The position numbers were made by a program, and so were the translations under genes. Shown one piece after another: positions 1 to 10,664 of a stretch of 64,000 nt of DNA. Location of the stretch: assembly GCA_014706385.1 (NCBI GenBank), contig JACGZH010000002.1, positions 868,001-932,000 on the forward strand, read 5' to 3'. Every line of letters starts with the position of its first letter. Within the stretch, counting starts at the first letter, position 1. Below the pieces are notes generated by a model. That model was not told the DNA's origin and made no database searches. It saw only the letters and a program-made list of their open reading frames with translations. This stretch comes from Phaffia rhodozyma. Lineage: Eukaryota > Basidiomycota > Tremellomycetes > Cystofilobasidiales > Mrakiaceae.

Positions 1-1482
1 GGAGCATCTCGGCCACCAAATCCACCAGGAGCAGAACCAGCCAAAGGCTTTCCGGTCCTCCACTGGCTAGCAGCCTCAGCAGCTCCAGGGTTCACGCCCT
101 CCCTGCGGTCGGGACCACCAAACCTGGATCCAGTGTCCGAGGAAGGAACAAACTTGGATCCCCGGGCAGAGGACCAATCTCGATCGTCATCGGCTGCAGG
201 TCCAGAATCGAATCGATTGTTGTTAGGTCGTCGAGTGTTCTCCAAAGCAGGAAGAGGTCCTTCTCGTCGCCAGGAAGACTTCTCATCAGCGGCACCACCA
301 AACTGGGAAGACCGAACTCCATTCTTGGCTAGAATTCATAAGATTTTTCGTATCATGATAGTTAGTCAAGAATGAGTCTATTTCCAGCCAATTTGCCGGA
401 ACAGAACAGAAAAGAAACTCACGAGGCTCAGCGACAGAGATTCGAACAGTTCGACCGCCGACGGACTAAGAAGGTGATCGTGGCAAGCCACAATAACTTT
501 AGTTGGATCATGTTCTAATTATCTATATCAAGATGGGTTGACTAACCTCTCCAGTTCGAGCCATGGCCTGCTTGAGGTCATCCAAAGTTCCAAACTCGAC
601 ATATCCGAATCCCTTGGGCTTGCCCTCGAAATCGCTGATGATCTTGATGGAGGTGATCTGAGACACGAATGTTAAAAACGATAAACAAAGTCCATTAAGT
701 CTTCGTGATCTAGTCAAAAAGGAACTGTGCACAGAACATGGACATACCGAGAGACCAGAGAAGAGAGTCTCTACGTCAGCCTCTCCAACCTCGAAGGAGA
801 GGTTTCCGACATACGCAGTGAAGGGAGCGCTGGTAGGAAGAGGGATCTCTTCTCGAGCGAATCCCCGGGATTCTCCAGCTAAAGAACCAAGACCAGAGAG
901 TCAGTCGAGGCCCGTCTGACGATCCAAGGAACGCACGCATAATCTCAAACTCGCCACACGGTCGTCGCGGCCACCGGCTCTCATGAGTTAGAACTTACCA
1001 AACTCTCCTCGCGGTGCTCGGTCAGGCCTGGACATGAAATCACCAGTGTCGAGTCGCTCTCCCTCGGGTCGCGAAGCGGCTGAACATGAAAAGACGACTA
1101 GCCTCAGTGTAACATCCACGACAGAGGCAGAAGCACGAACGCGAAGTGACAAAAAAAGAAAGAGGCCAGAAACCGAAGAAGCGAACGACAGGACTTACGG
1201 GCAGTAGGAAGAGCCTCCATCTCATCGGCCCACGAACCATGCTCTATAAGTCAGACAGATCATCAGCACACTTCTTGCCGGCGTTCTCCAAGAGTTTGAT
1301 ACTCGGAATACTCACTGTCATCAGCAAGGAAGTCGCTCAGGGCGACCTTCTGGGCTTTGTTTCTCTTGGGAGCTGATAGAGAAAAAAGGGCCGGTAAGAC
1401 GTTCAATTTCTTTTCCCCAGCCACCCATAAACCCTACCTTCTCAACAAAGACAAGCAACATGTAAACCGATGACTGACCCAT
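1..1482 (-). CDS. eIF4B-like translation initiation factor, RRM protein (3' end beyond left edge)
   Basis: Probable eIF4B, the cytoplasmic RNA-binding factor that stimulates the eIF4A helicase during ribosome recruitment. The ATG is at 1482-1480. Only ATGG lies in exon 1; an intron then joins it to the sequence read as MAPKRNKAQKVALSDFLADD, which has the KxxxLSDFLADD opening typical of fungal eIF4B. A later exon gives WADEMEALPTA. One RRM follows at roughly residues 75-150, with AYVGNLSFEV as RNP2-like and KGFGYVEFGTLDD as RNP1, then GGRTVRISVAEPR. After the RRM comes an Arg/Gly/Ser/Pro-rich tail (SSWRREGPLP, SKFVPSSDTGSRFGG) that is still open at base 1, so the C-terminus is missing. At least five short introns are visible. 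The family call is firm; the exact exon borders between 900 and 1300 were not all fixed. It is divergent from the kinase gene at 2658. Confidence 0.85.
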
Positions 1483-2657
1483 ATTGAATACCTGTTAAGA
1501 CTAGCTTTGTTTGAATAAAAAAGCTGTAGCTAGGAAGGAAGCCTAAGGAGTGTCAGAGGTTTCTGAGCGGTCGGGTGCATTCCTTTTTTTCGCCAGAGAC
1601 ACCGCTCAGCATTTTTGAACCGGACGCCAACCGGGCTGAACCAGGCCGGTTGGTTTACTGCGCGAAAACTACCAAATATCGACAAAACGCTGTAGTCCTT
1701 GCATTACAAAATGTTCTATTGAAAACTCAATTACCAATAACCCCCGATGATGATGCTACTGCCATAAAAGGAAATAAAGATCTCACCCCAATGTATTTCT
1801 TTCTATCTGCATACATCCATCTCGTTCACAAACATTCATCCTCTTGCGTCTCCCTGGTCAGATAACGTTCTGATCTTCAAGACAGGGAAACGACATCATC
1901 ATCTCCTCTTCTCTACTCATACGACTTGTCCTCTCTCTTCTCTCTTTCGCTCTCTTTTCTTCTCCCCTTTGTAACCGAAAGATCAGGACGGCCTCAGCCT
2001 CACCTTTCCGTATAATAGCGACCCCATACCCCTGTTACGTGAGTAGAGCACTCTCGAAAGATCCGACTGTATAGGCTCGAAATAAAGATGAAAACTACTC
2101 TTTGAGAGGCGAAAAAGGCTAGGACTACATTCAAGAAATCTAGAGAGGGGGGATGAGGTTCCCATCTCTCATGCGTCTCTCTCTCCTCTCTCTAGAATTT
2201 GCTTCCTTGCAGATCTGTTGGTCTCTTCTGGCACTCTGTTCCGAGACCTATCAACTGGACTCTCGAGGGTCTCGCTCGTCGATTCTGTCCCATGCTGAAA
2301 GTAGAGGCTGGCTCCGCTCCTTGTTATCATCTACGGTTCCCTTGGGGGGAAGAGAGGAGATAGGCTTTGGGTGACACCTGCCTGCTCTCTCACAACTTCT
2401 GGGACGGATTACTCTAGAGCTATCCAATTTATCGGAAGCAGGAGTTTCCTCCCACCCTTTTTCTTTCTTCCAGGTCGCTTGAGTTTGTACCGGCCTTGTC
2501 GGAGTGATACAAACGATCCGGTCTCTGTTTCTTACATATCTATCTATCATCTTTCAAGGAACCAATCTATGAATATGCCAATCTCACTCAGCTTCCTTTC
2601 CTTCGTCTTTTATATATTCCTCGCACATGGTCCAGAGTGACAGTCAGCAAGAAAGAT
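1483..2657. other. Divergent intergenic region, 1.2 kb
   Basis: This is the shared upstream space of the eIF4B-like gene (leftward) and the inositol-phosphate kinase gene (rightward). It holds a long pyrimidine-rich tract at about 1895-1980 and a perfect 8-bp inverted repeat at 1627-1634/1646-1653. Open frames up to 99 codons occur but have no recognisable domain, no supporting splice pattern and low-complexity composition, so I do not call them genes. Confidence 0.5.
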
Positions 2658-4111
2658 ATGCTTCGCGTTAATGAGACATCTCCGTCCGATTGGATCTATC
2701 TGGCTGAAGGTATTAAAGATTCTGAGTTTGTACATGTCGTTTCACTCGTACCTGAGCTAACTATCTTAACATGATAACATATGATTAGGTGGAGCCAATA
2801 TAGTCTACCGATACAAAGGATCAAATCCGCTCTTTGTTCACAGCGTTCTACGCTTACCTAAAACCAATCGAGCTCAGCATGTGTCTTCACAAGATGAGCA
2901 GCTCAACATTGAGGCTTTCTCTAGTCTGTTTCGAGATCAAGTCATCCTTGTACTGCTTGGATCAGAGTTTCTCCCTGTTCAAAGACCTATAGAGCTTGAT
3001 CATAATTTTCTTTCAGAACTGAATGAGCAAAGCCTCAAAATCAGACCGGCTTTCAGATTGCTCGAAGGAGGATTGAACGTTCATAGTACGGAGGCTCTAC
3101 TGATGGAAGACTTGACTCGAACTGGAGATGACGGCGAAGACGTTCTTGTGGTTGAGATAAAGGTCAGTTTAGACTTCTTCTTTAGGGCCATGAGTCGAGT
3201 GTCAAGGAATGCTAAGCAAATGTTTCATTTGTAAAACAGCCTAAATGGGGATTTCTTCCATCGCCAGAAAATCTTCCACAAGACGAGCGCGAGATCAAGG
3301 TTGTGTATGGGCGAACATGCATGCATCGTCAATTGAAAGACCAGAATTCTTTCCCGAACGACGTTGAGTTAGCGTATTGCCCGTTGGATTTATTTTCCAA
3401 ACAGGATTACCGAGTGCGTCGAGCCATTAACGAACTATGGAAGGGCTGGGAATTGACAGAAGGAAGGGGCAATCAGATGAGGATATTTGCGGAAGGGACG
3501 ATGATCTTACCTAACGATGTGAGTGTCGATTACCTGCTGTCTTTCCCATCTACAAAGTGTTGAACCCATGCCATTTGTCTCTTGTTCTCGCGTAGACTAG
3601 CAGCCTGGAACATGTACTCTATCCATCCTCTCAATCGGCCCTGTTAGAAAGATTCGAAGCTTGCATGCTTCCCTTCCTTACATCGACACCGATTTTTGAC
3701 AGATTGGCCAGTCTTCAAGAAGAACTCGATCCATTATCAATCCCGACGCTCCTCAATCTCCCATCGTTCAAAGCACGACCATCATCATCCTTCGAACCTT
3801 TGACGTTACCTGAGCTAACTCACTTTGTTCAGCGATACAGAGGAGGGGCTCGATCTATAGACTGGTCTGATAGAGAACACCTCATTGCGTTCGTTCTATC
3901 GATGACATTCAAAGATTGCTCGTTAATCTTTCGGATTTCTGTCAATGGTCCGCCGAGTGCAGGGCAGGTCAAAGTGATTGATCTGGATTTGAAGCCTTTG
4001 AAGAAACTGGAAAAGTGGGCAAAGATGGATAGGGATATTATTGATCACTTCAAAGGTGTTCTCGCTAAGGGAGTGAGAGTGAGGAGGTGTGTTGATGGAC
4101 GATTGGATTGA
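2658..4111 (+). CDS. IPK1: Inositol-pentakisphosphate 2-kinase (Ipk1)
   Basis: Ipk1 phosphorylates inositol pentakisphosphate at the 2-position to make phytate (IP6), which supports mRNA export and phosphate signalling. Four exons fit in frame: 2658-2709, 2789-3162, 3240-3518 and 3596-4111, giving 406 residues. The N-terminus reads DWIYLAEGGANIVYRY, the family's glycine-rich nucleotide-binding opening. EIKPKWGFLPSPE, the diagnostic Ipk1 motif, spans the second intron (the EIK triplet ends exon 2 and PKWGF begins exon 3). The C-terminal VIDLDLKPLKKLEKW matches the conserved metal/phosphate-binding region. The start was chosen because it directly precedes the conserved DWIY block. The gene is followed after 243 bp by the Rad60-like gene on the same strand. 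Overall sequence is divergent, as is usual for fungal Ipk1, but the motif order makes the call secure. Confidence 0.92.
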
Positions 4112-4354
4112 TCTTATACATGTTGCATTTCTTTTCTGATGACACGTACAAACGCGGTTGTTAGATTATTTTGAGCCGACAACGATTCGAATATTACAAC
4201 ATACTTCCAAATCAATCCCAACAACCTCTTTCCTTCTTGCTATTCAGTCATTAACTGTTGCAGCACCTCGACCAAAAACGCACAGAATAACGTCAGAGCC
4301 TTTCTTGTTACCTCATACGTTGAGAATAAGTAGAACAACTCTTATCTAAGCACG

Positions 4355-6883
4355 ATGTCATCTCCCCCGGCCCCAACTCGCCCTCGTCCGAAACCTCGGA
4401 TGCGAGTAGCCGTACCCAAACCGATCGGATCAACGAAGTCAATCACACCAACCCCTACTTCAGCTGGTGACTCAACTTCTCGTTCACCTCCTCCTCCTTC
4501 ACTCCCTCAGATATCCATCGAGGTCGATCATGTTTCGTCATCTATGGCACACCCGGGTGGATCGACAACGACGCGTTTCGATATTGAAAGGTTCTCGGCG
4601 AAAGGGAGCGAAGAGCTCTCTTGGGCCGTTGTTTCTCCTTCATCTGATGGCATCAACTTTCATACAGAAGTGATCTTATCTAGCGGCGAAGAGGATGAAA
4701 GTTCCAATCGGGAAATGTTCGTATCGGAGAAAGAAAGAGGGACGTTCGAAGACCAAAGAAGGAAAGAGGAACAAGAGCTGAAGCGATTCGAGAGGAGACC
4801 TAGAGGTTGGACAAAACCAGGTGGTCTACTGAAAGGGAAAGAAAGGGAAAGAGGTAAGTTGTGTCTTTCTTGTCTCTGAGTATGAACCCTATACTCTCGG
4901 TGGCGAAGTCGTTCATCACAAAGGCGGTAAAACTAATTCTTGATCATGAAGTATCACAGCTCACCCAAGAGAGACCGGTGATTTTCCCTTTCGCTCACCT
5001 AGTGCTCAACCTTACAATTCCCGAGATGATGCGGGTAATGATGACGACGATAAGGGTGACTCTGAGGATGACGATATCGAAAGCGATACTGAGTCAAATA
5101 AGAAGAGAAGAAAACCGAAACGAAAGTTTGACTGGACGGTTTCTCAAGAGGATGTCATCGGCTTGTATGTATTTATTTCTTTATGTATCTTCGAATATAT
5201 CTCAGTATTATCTTCTCTATTGCTGATATAGTAGTGTCTATCTTCTGATTTTGCATCAGGTCGTCGGAAGATAGCGACGATGGATCGACGTCTCGCGCCC
5301 AACGTAGAAATAAGAAAGAGAAGGGACGGCTATCGGACGACGAAGAAGGAGGGAACGAAGATGATCTGCTGAAAAGCGAGAAGCAAGGTCGACGAGCAAG
5401 GTCAATATCATTGACTCCTCCGCCAGAGATGGACGCCATGATCTACCATCGAGTAGAGAATGTGATTCGGTGAGTCAATCTCTCTCTGTGCATGCGTTGT
5501 TCTTTCACAGCAGCCTGACCTTTCTCCTCCCTCTCGACTCCTGGATGATCAAGAAACGCGCTAGCAGATGATAATCCAAATCCATTGTTGAAAGCAACTC
5601 GCCATCCTCTTGTTGCTGATTCTGATTCCGATCTTGAGTTCCTCGAAGCGCCTTCATCTCTTTCACAACCCAATCGGAATGACAAGCATTCCAACAGAGT
5701 CGATCTCTGCGAAGATTCTGACGAAGAGATTCAGTTTGTACTCACCCCTCCGAAACGGTCTCCGGCTTTGCCTATTTCTGAGCCAGCATGGACCGGGTCT
5801 GATCTATCAAGATTGTCAGCGACGCCAGCGCCACCGGTGGTGGTTAGGAATCCGCTGACTATAGGCGCGCCGGATGATGTGACGATTAGATTGAAAGTCG
5901 TTGCCCATCATCCGGCAGGGAGTGTGTCTGAAAGAGCGATCCAGGCGTTTGAGAAACCGTTGGTATTCGCCGTTCATCGTGTAAGTTGGCGTGTGTCTCT
6001 CTATCTTGCCTGTGTTCAAGAGAACATTTGACACTAAAGTGAAGACTATGTGCCTACTCTCTAGTTTCATTCGCTGTTTGACGTGACGGATGAAGGAGCG
6101 AAGCGCAAAGGATACAAGGAACCTTTGGTAATCACGTACGAGGGCAAACGGGTCTACCCGAGCACTACTCCTGATACTTTAGGAATCTTTCATTCTGCCG
6201 AGATGGGTATGTGCAAAATGTCTCAATGGGCAGAAAAAACGACAGATAACTAACCCTAATCATTTGTCAAACCGGCTTTTCTCATTCTTACATGTACAGT
6301 CGGCTATCGAAAAGACATCTACACCGTCAAAGAAAAAGAGATTGAGGAGGAACGTAGAAGAAACATCGAGCGTATAGCCCAAGAAGCCCAAGAAGCGTCT
6401 CTTGTGCGAGCCGAGGGCCACGGTGGTGATCACGATGAGGACGACGACGGCCGTGATTTGTTCGAGACTCGGCAGTTCCATTCGCCGCGGCTCAACGCCG
6501 GCTTGAACCCAAGCTCTCATTTGTCAATCGAGTCTAAAAGGTCAAGCACATCTCGAGAAATCTACGGACTGTCCAAGGAACACTCTATGTCTATATCATC
6601 AGTTCATGACGATGACAACGGCAAGGCCACTGAGGACGATGTCCGAGCAGAAGGCATCCAGATCGTCCTTCGAGGCCGTACAGGAGGGGACGTTAGGGTC
6701 ATGGCTAAAGCGAGCTCGAAGGTGTCGTCGTTGTTGAAGCACTACGGTATAAAGCTTGGTTTGACAAAACATCTCATCGGAAGGTTATCCATCGAATTCG
6801 ATGGAGAGAGATTGAACGGGACGGATACACTGGCAGATACAGAGATTGAAGATGGGGACTGTCTGTCCGTCATGGGAATGTGA
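4355..6883 (+). CDS. Rad60/Esc2/NIP45-like protein with tandem SUMO-like domains
   Basis: Probable member of the Rad60/Esc2 (RENi) family, nuclear proteins with SUMO-like domains that act with the SUMO pathway and Smc5/6 in replication-coupled repair. The ATG at 4355 opens a Pro/Ser-rich, disordered N-terminus (APTRPRPKPRMRVAVPKP). A charged middle follows: a run of Asp/Glu, the basic NKKRRKPKRK cluster, then VIGLSSEDSDD, which looks like a SUMO-interacting motif. The first SUMO-like domain starts near DDVTIRLKVVAHH in the 5585-6000 exon and continues through HSLFDVTDEGAKRKGY. The last exon holds the second, from GIQIVLRGRTGGDVRVM to the C-terminal DTEIEDGDCLSVMGM, the typical Rad60-SLD ending. 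Five or more introns interrupt it. Family confidence is high; whether it is closer to Rad60 or Esc2 cannot be told here. Confidence 0.82.
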
Positions 6884-7599
6884 ATGAGAATTTTGTCTCC
6901 TCTGCTCCATATCTGCTGGTCGAATCAATGAAAGGACGAGCGGCGAAGTAGAGACTACGAGTGGAGTGCAAATGAAGCCGAGGATCCATCTGCGCCTGGA
7001 TAGTGATGTTATCTGAAAATCCTATGGTTGCCACAAGTGAATTACATTGACCTCTGCTCCTCTGTTCGCGTGCTTGCTGCTTTACCTGAACTATCAACTA
7101 TATCTGTAGTCGTGTTCCTTCGTTAACTTGTTTTTATCTCTCTTTTCTTTCTGATTTGAAGAGTTTATTCCAAAGTAATCTTTCGGTTTGTATATATAGA
7201 TTGAAAAAGAAAAACTGACCGATAGTATCGGGGCCGACCTCACCGGTTAGCACGGAATCCGATTGAGAGCAACCAGTCTAAAACGCCTGGGTTTGATATG
7301 AAGGTTACCGCGATACACTCAGTACTCTTTCCAATGTGATTTCCTTATCAGGCCAGATAATAACAGCCAAGGTCAGAGTTTGGCCGTCCTTCAGCCTCCT
7401 CTTCGAAATCTTTTCCCACTCGGAGCCGAGGAGGAAATCTTTTTACATCTTTTCTTTCTGGACTGTTGGACAATCAGCTTATCTATCTATCTGCCTATGA
7501 ATTCTAGTACTCGGCTTCATATAAACACATACCATCATAAGATGGTCATTTTCAACTCAAATCTTTTCCACTCGTTCTTCCTCAATACACACACTCAAG
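6884..7599 (+). other. Intergenic region and permease promoter
   Basis: The 716 bp between the Rad60-like stop and the permease start contain a TATATATA run near 7191 and several GATA-type sites, listed separately. The stretch from 7370 to 7590 is pyrimidine-rich, like the leaders of other genes here. No coding exon was recognised. Confidence 0.5.
7219..7492. promoter_or_regulatory. Cluster of GATA-factor-like sites upstream of the NCS1 permease
   Basis: Three elements are visible. CCGATAGTATCGG at 7219-7231 is a palindrome holding GATA on each strand. TTATC-N6-GATAA at 7345-7360 is a perfect dyad of two canonical GATAA cores. TTATCTATCTATCT at 7479-7492 holds three TATC cores. Fungal GATA factors commonly control nitrogen-source permeases, so this arrangement fits nitrogen catabolite regulation of the gene at 7600. 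Binding is inferred from sequence alone. Confidence 0.5.
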
Positions 7600-9956
7600 A
7601 TGAAGTTTGACATCAACAGGCTTAGAGTCAAAGAGGAAGAGTTCACCTACGGCTCTATCAAAGTCTCAAATCGAGATTTAGCTCCGACATTGCCAAAGGT
7701 TCGTCACTCATCCTCTTCTTGCCATGTTGACTTCTTCCATCTAACTACTGGCATATTTTCTTTGGATATTTCTCAGGACCGAACATGGACTACTGGCTCC
7801 TACATCGCTTTCTGGTTCGCTGATGCGCTTAACATTCCCACCTGGGAGATGGCGTCGTCCATCATGTCTCTCGGACTTGATTTCAAAACGACACTTCCTT
7901 GTATCTTTCTTGGTCACGTGATCATCTCTATACCCATCACCCTCCAAGGATCCGTTCGTCCTCGCTTCGTAGTCTGTTTTCTCGAGGTCTCAGGGTCTAA
8001 CTTATGCGCCGCTCATCTTTGCTTCTAGACCGGAGCTACTCTTCGAACGCCGTTCCCGATTCAGGCTCGGTCGTCGTTTGGGCACCACCTTTCCAAGTTT
8101 GCTGTGTTGTCTCGATTGATCTTGGCATGTGTTTGGTGAGTTGATTCTTCTATCGCATCCTACTCTCTCAGCTTTCGGTCCTTATTATGAACGTCTCGTT
8201 CTCCCTCTATCAGGTTTGGAGTTCAGTCGTACAGTGGATCGCAATCTGTAAACGCTATGATCGTTGCTCTGTGAGTTCGCCACCGCAAAAATCGATACAA
8301 CCTTCCGCTGTATGTCGCAACTCTGACAGATCAACCATCATGTACTGTAGTTCGCCATCCTTCCGGGATTACAAAAACAGTCTTCCCGACTCTGCAAACA
8401 TCACTTCCGGCGGCTTGCTTTGCTACTTTATCTTCTGGGTTCTACAATTTCCCTTCATCCTTATCCATCCCAGTAAGATCAAGTATTTCTTCCTCGCAAA
8501 GTCGATCATGGGTACGTCTTTAGAATCTGTTATCTCTCAAAGGGAAGAAGGAAGACACGCTGATGAACAACTTCGACCCTATTCATTTGCGACCTACAGT
8601 CCCTATCGCGTTCGTCGGATTGTTCATCTGGAGTTTATCACAGGCAGGAGTTGGACCCGTCTTTACGCAGAAGGCCACGCTCTCCGGAAGTGCCAAGGGC
8701 TGGGCTTTCATGAGCTCCATGAATTCCGTTCTCGGAAACTACACTGCTCTTTCTGTCAACATGTACATATCCCTTTCAGTCTTCGTGAGGTGTCATCAGC
8801 TCAAGAACAGTAAAATAATTTTGGCCGTTTTCATTCTTTCCTTCGATCCCACTTGACAGTCCTGATTTCACCCGTTATGCTACCAACAAGAAAGCGCAAT
8901 ACGTTCAACTCGTTATCATCCCTGTCGTTTTTACCATGGCCGCATTCATTGGAATGACTGTCTCTTCGGGAGCTTCCGTGATCTACAATCAAGACATCAT
9001 CTGGAATCCGTTGACCATTCTAGATCTTTTTGACGATGACGCAAAAGGACGTGCTGCTCGATTCTTCTGTGGCTTTGCCTTCGCTTTTGCCTCGATGGGT
9101 ACCAACATCTCCGCTAACTCCATCTCTGGAGCGGCAGACTTGACCTCCCTCTTCCCGACGTATTTCAACATTCGACGGGGAAGTATCGCCATCTCCTTCA
9201 TTGGTGGATGGGCAATCACTCCTTGGAACATCATGGAATCTGGAGCCAAGTAAGCCTATCGTCTTCGCTTCTATTGTCCTCAAGTCTGTGATATCAAACT
9301 GATCTTGTATGGTGTTTGTCGCTCAGATTTTTGGCTTTCATGGGTGGATACACCGTCTTCTTGGCGCCTATGGTCGGTATGTTGATCGCAGATTACTACC
9401 TTGTGAGCTATTTTATATCATTTCCTACAGAATCATGGCTTGGCGCCTACAGTTAAACTGATCGGGTCTTGTGTGCCTTGATCTACTCAACCAGGTCCGA
9501 CAAGGAAAGGTTGATGTTCCCAGTTTGTACGCTGGTAAACACGGAAGATACTACTACACTAAGGGTTTCAACTGGCGAGCTCTGGTGACGATGGCTATCA
9601 CCTACGCGCCAACCATCCCTGGTTTGATCAACACCATCAGTCCAGAAATCGCCATCGGTACTGGCTTGACACACTTGTATGACCTCACTTGGCTCTTTGG
9701 CACGCTAGCCTCCGTTGTGATCTACACCAGCCTCTCGAAACTTTTTCCCGATCCGGAATCTCATATCCCCAAAGCGATCTACGCAGACGACGACCCTGTT
9801 CTCTCGCCATCTACCATGTCTTACATTAACAGGGAAGGAGAGATCAAGATCGTCAGTCCCGATCGAAGAGGATCGGAGGGAACTGAAGAGTTTAGTAGTG
9901 TGGATGAGAAGAAGAGCAAGGAGGTAGAGTCGACTGTCAACATTCAAGCTGCTTAA
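7600..9956 (+). CDS. NCS1-family permease (uracil/allantoin/uridine-type transporter)
   Basis: A plasma-membrane nucleobase:cation symporter-1 of the fungal Fur type, expected to import uracil, allantoin, uridine or a related nitrogen compound. It starts at the ATG at 7600 (MKFDINRLRVKEEEFTYGS). The family landmarks run in order: DRTWTTGSYIAFWFADALNIPTW across an intron, FGVQSYSGSQSVNAM, LPDSANITSGGLLCYFIFW, SKIKYFFLAKSIM, VLGNYTALSVNM, NPLTILDLF, ISANSISGAADLTSLFPTYFNIRRG, and MLIADYYLVRQGKVDV. About twelve hydrophobic segments are apparent. The tail after SKLFPDPESHIP is hydrophilic and Ser/Glu/Lys-rich. Around eight introns are needed; the open frame at 8187-8813 crosses two of them and is not one exon. 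Substrate cannot be read from the sequence. GATA sites upstream suggest nitrogen control. Confidence 0.88.
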
Positions 9957-10664
9957 CCAGAAGGGGAAGGGCCTTCCCAATCATCGTTTCTTTCACGCCC
10001 CTCCTGTAGCTCTTTTCTTTCTTCTCACTTCTTCATATTTATTTTACGCAAAACCTCACTTCCACTCTGTGCCTCGTATCAAGTAGTGTACATCTAGACC
10101 GTTCTTCATCGTTTGCAAAAGATCGAAGAAACAAAAAGTCATATAGTGTTCCGTTCGTTGTACTTTCGTCCCGATTTCCTTAATACACTTCTCTCACTAT
10201 CTTTTACGAAAAATGTCAATCTCATGTCTTGTATCTTTTCTCATTCAAGCTCTGTCCTTGTTTTTATCCAGAAAGAGGAGAGAACAGTTCTTGAACCATA
10301 TATAATTCAACACGTCAGAACTTGTGAGACATAAGAAAAGGTAAGAAAAAGCTTGATCAGCGACAAAGATGCCATTGTTACGCTTTTTGCAAGACAAACA
10401 GAGGGAAATTAATGAAAATAAAGAGAATAGGAGGGAAAAAAGAAAAGGAAAGAGAGGCCCAATGAGAGTTGCAAGTTCGTGAAAAATAACAAAGGAAAGA
10501 AGAAGAAAAAGAAGGAAAGAGGAAAGAGAATTATCTATGTGTAGCTTTGCCTCCAAGCAATGCTGCACGAGGAGAAATATGGGAAAACGGTAGACGAAGA
10601 GAAAGATAAGAGGAAAGATCTAGATACAAGGAAAGAGATGAAGACAATCTTCGGCTGTCGGCAT
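9957..10664. other. Convergent 3' region between permease and FAS beta
   Basis: The 708 bp hold the 3' ends of two converging genes. The plus strand is purine-rich from about 10330 to 10660. I searched it on the minus strand for the missing C-terminal part of the FAS malonyl/palmitoyl transferase domain (for example a VPFHS-type motif) and found only low-complexity frames. Confidence 0.5.

Noticed and set aside
1575..1865. A 96-codon plus-strand frame
   Set aside because: No domain, no good ATG context, and it runs into the pyrimidine-rich leader region; nothing supports translation.
8187..8813. A single 208-codon exon in the permease
   Set aside because: It reads across two introns and is out of the family frame for part of its length. 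Splicing at GTGAGT/CAG and again at GTGAGT/TAG restores the NCS1 motifs.
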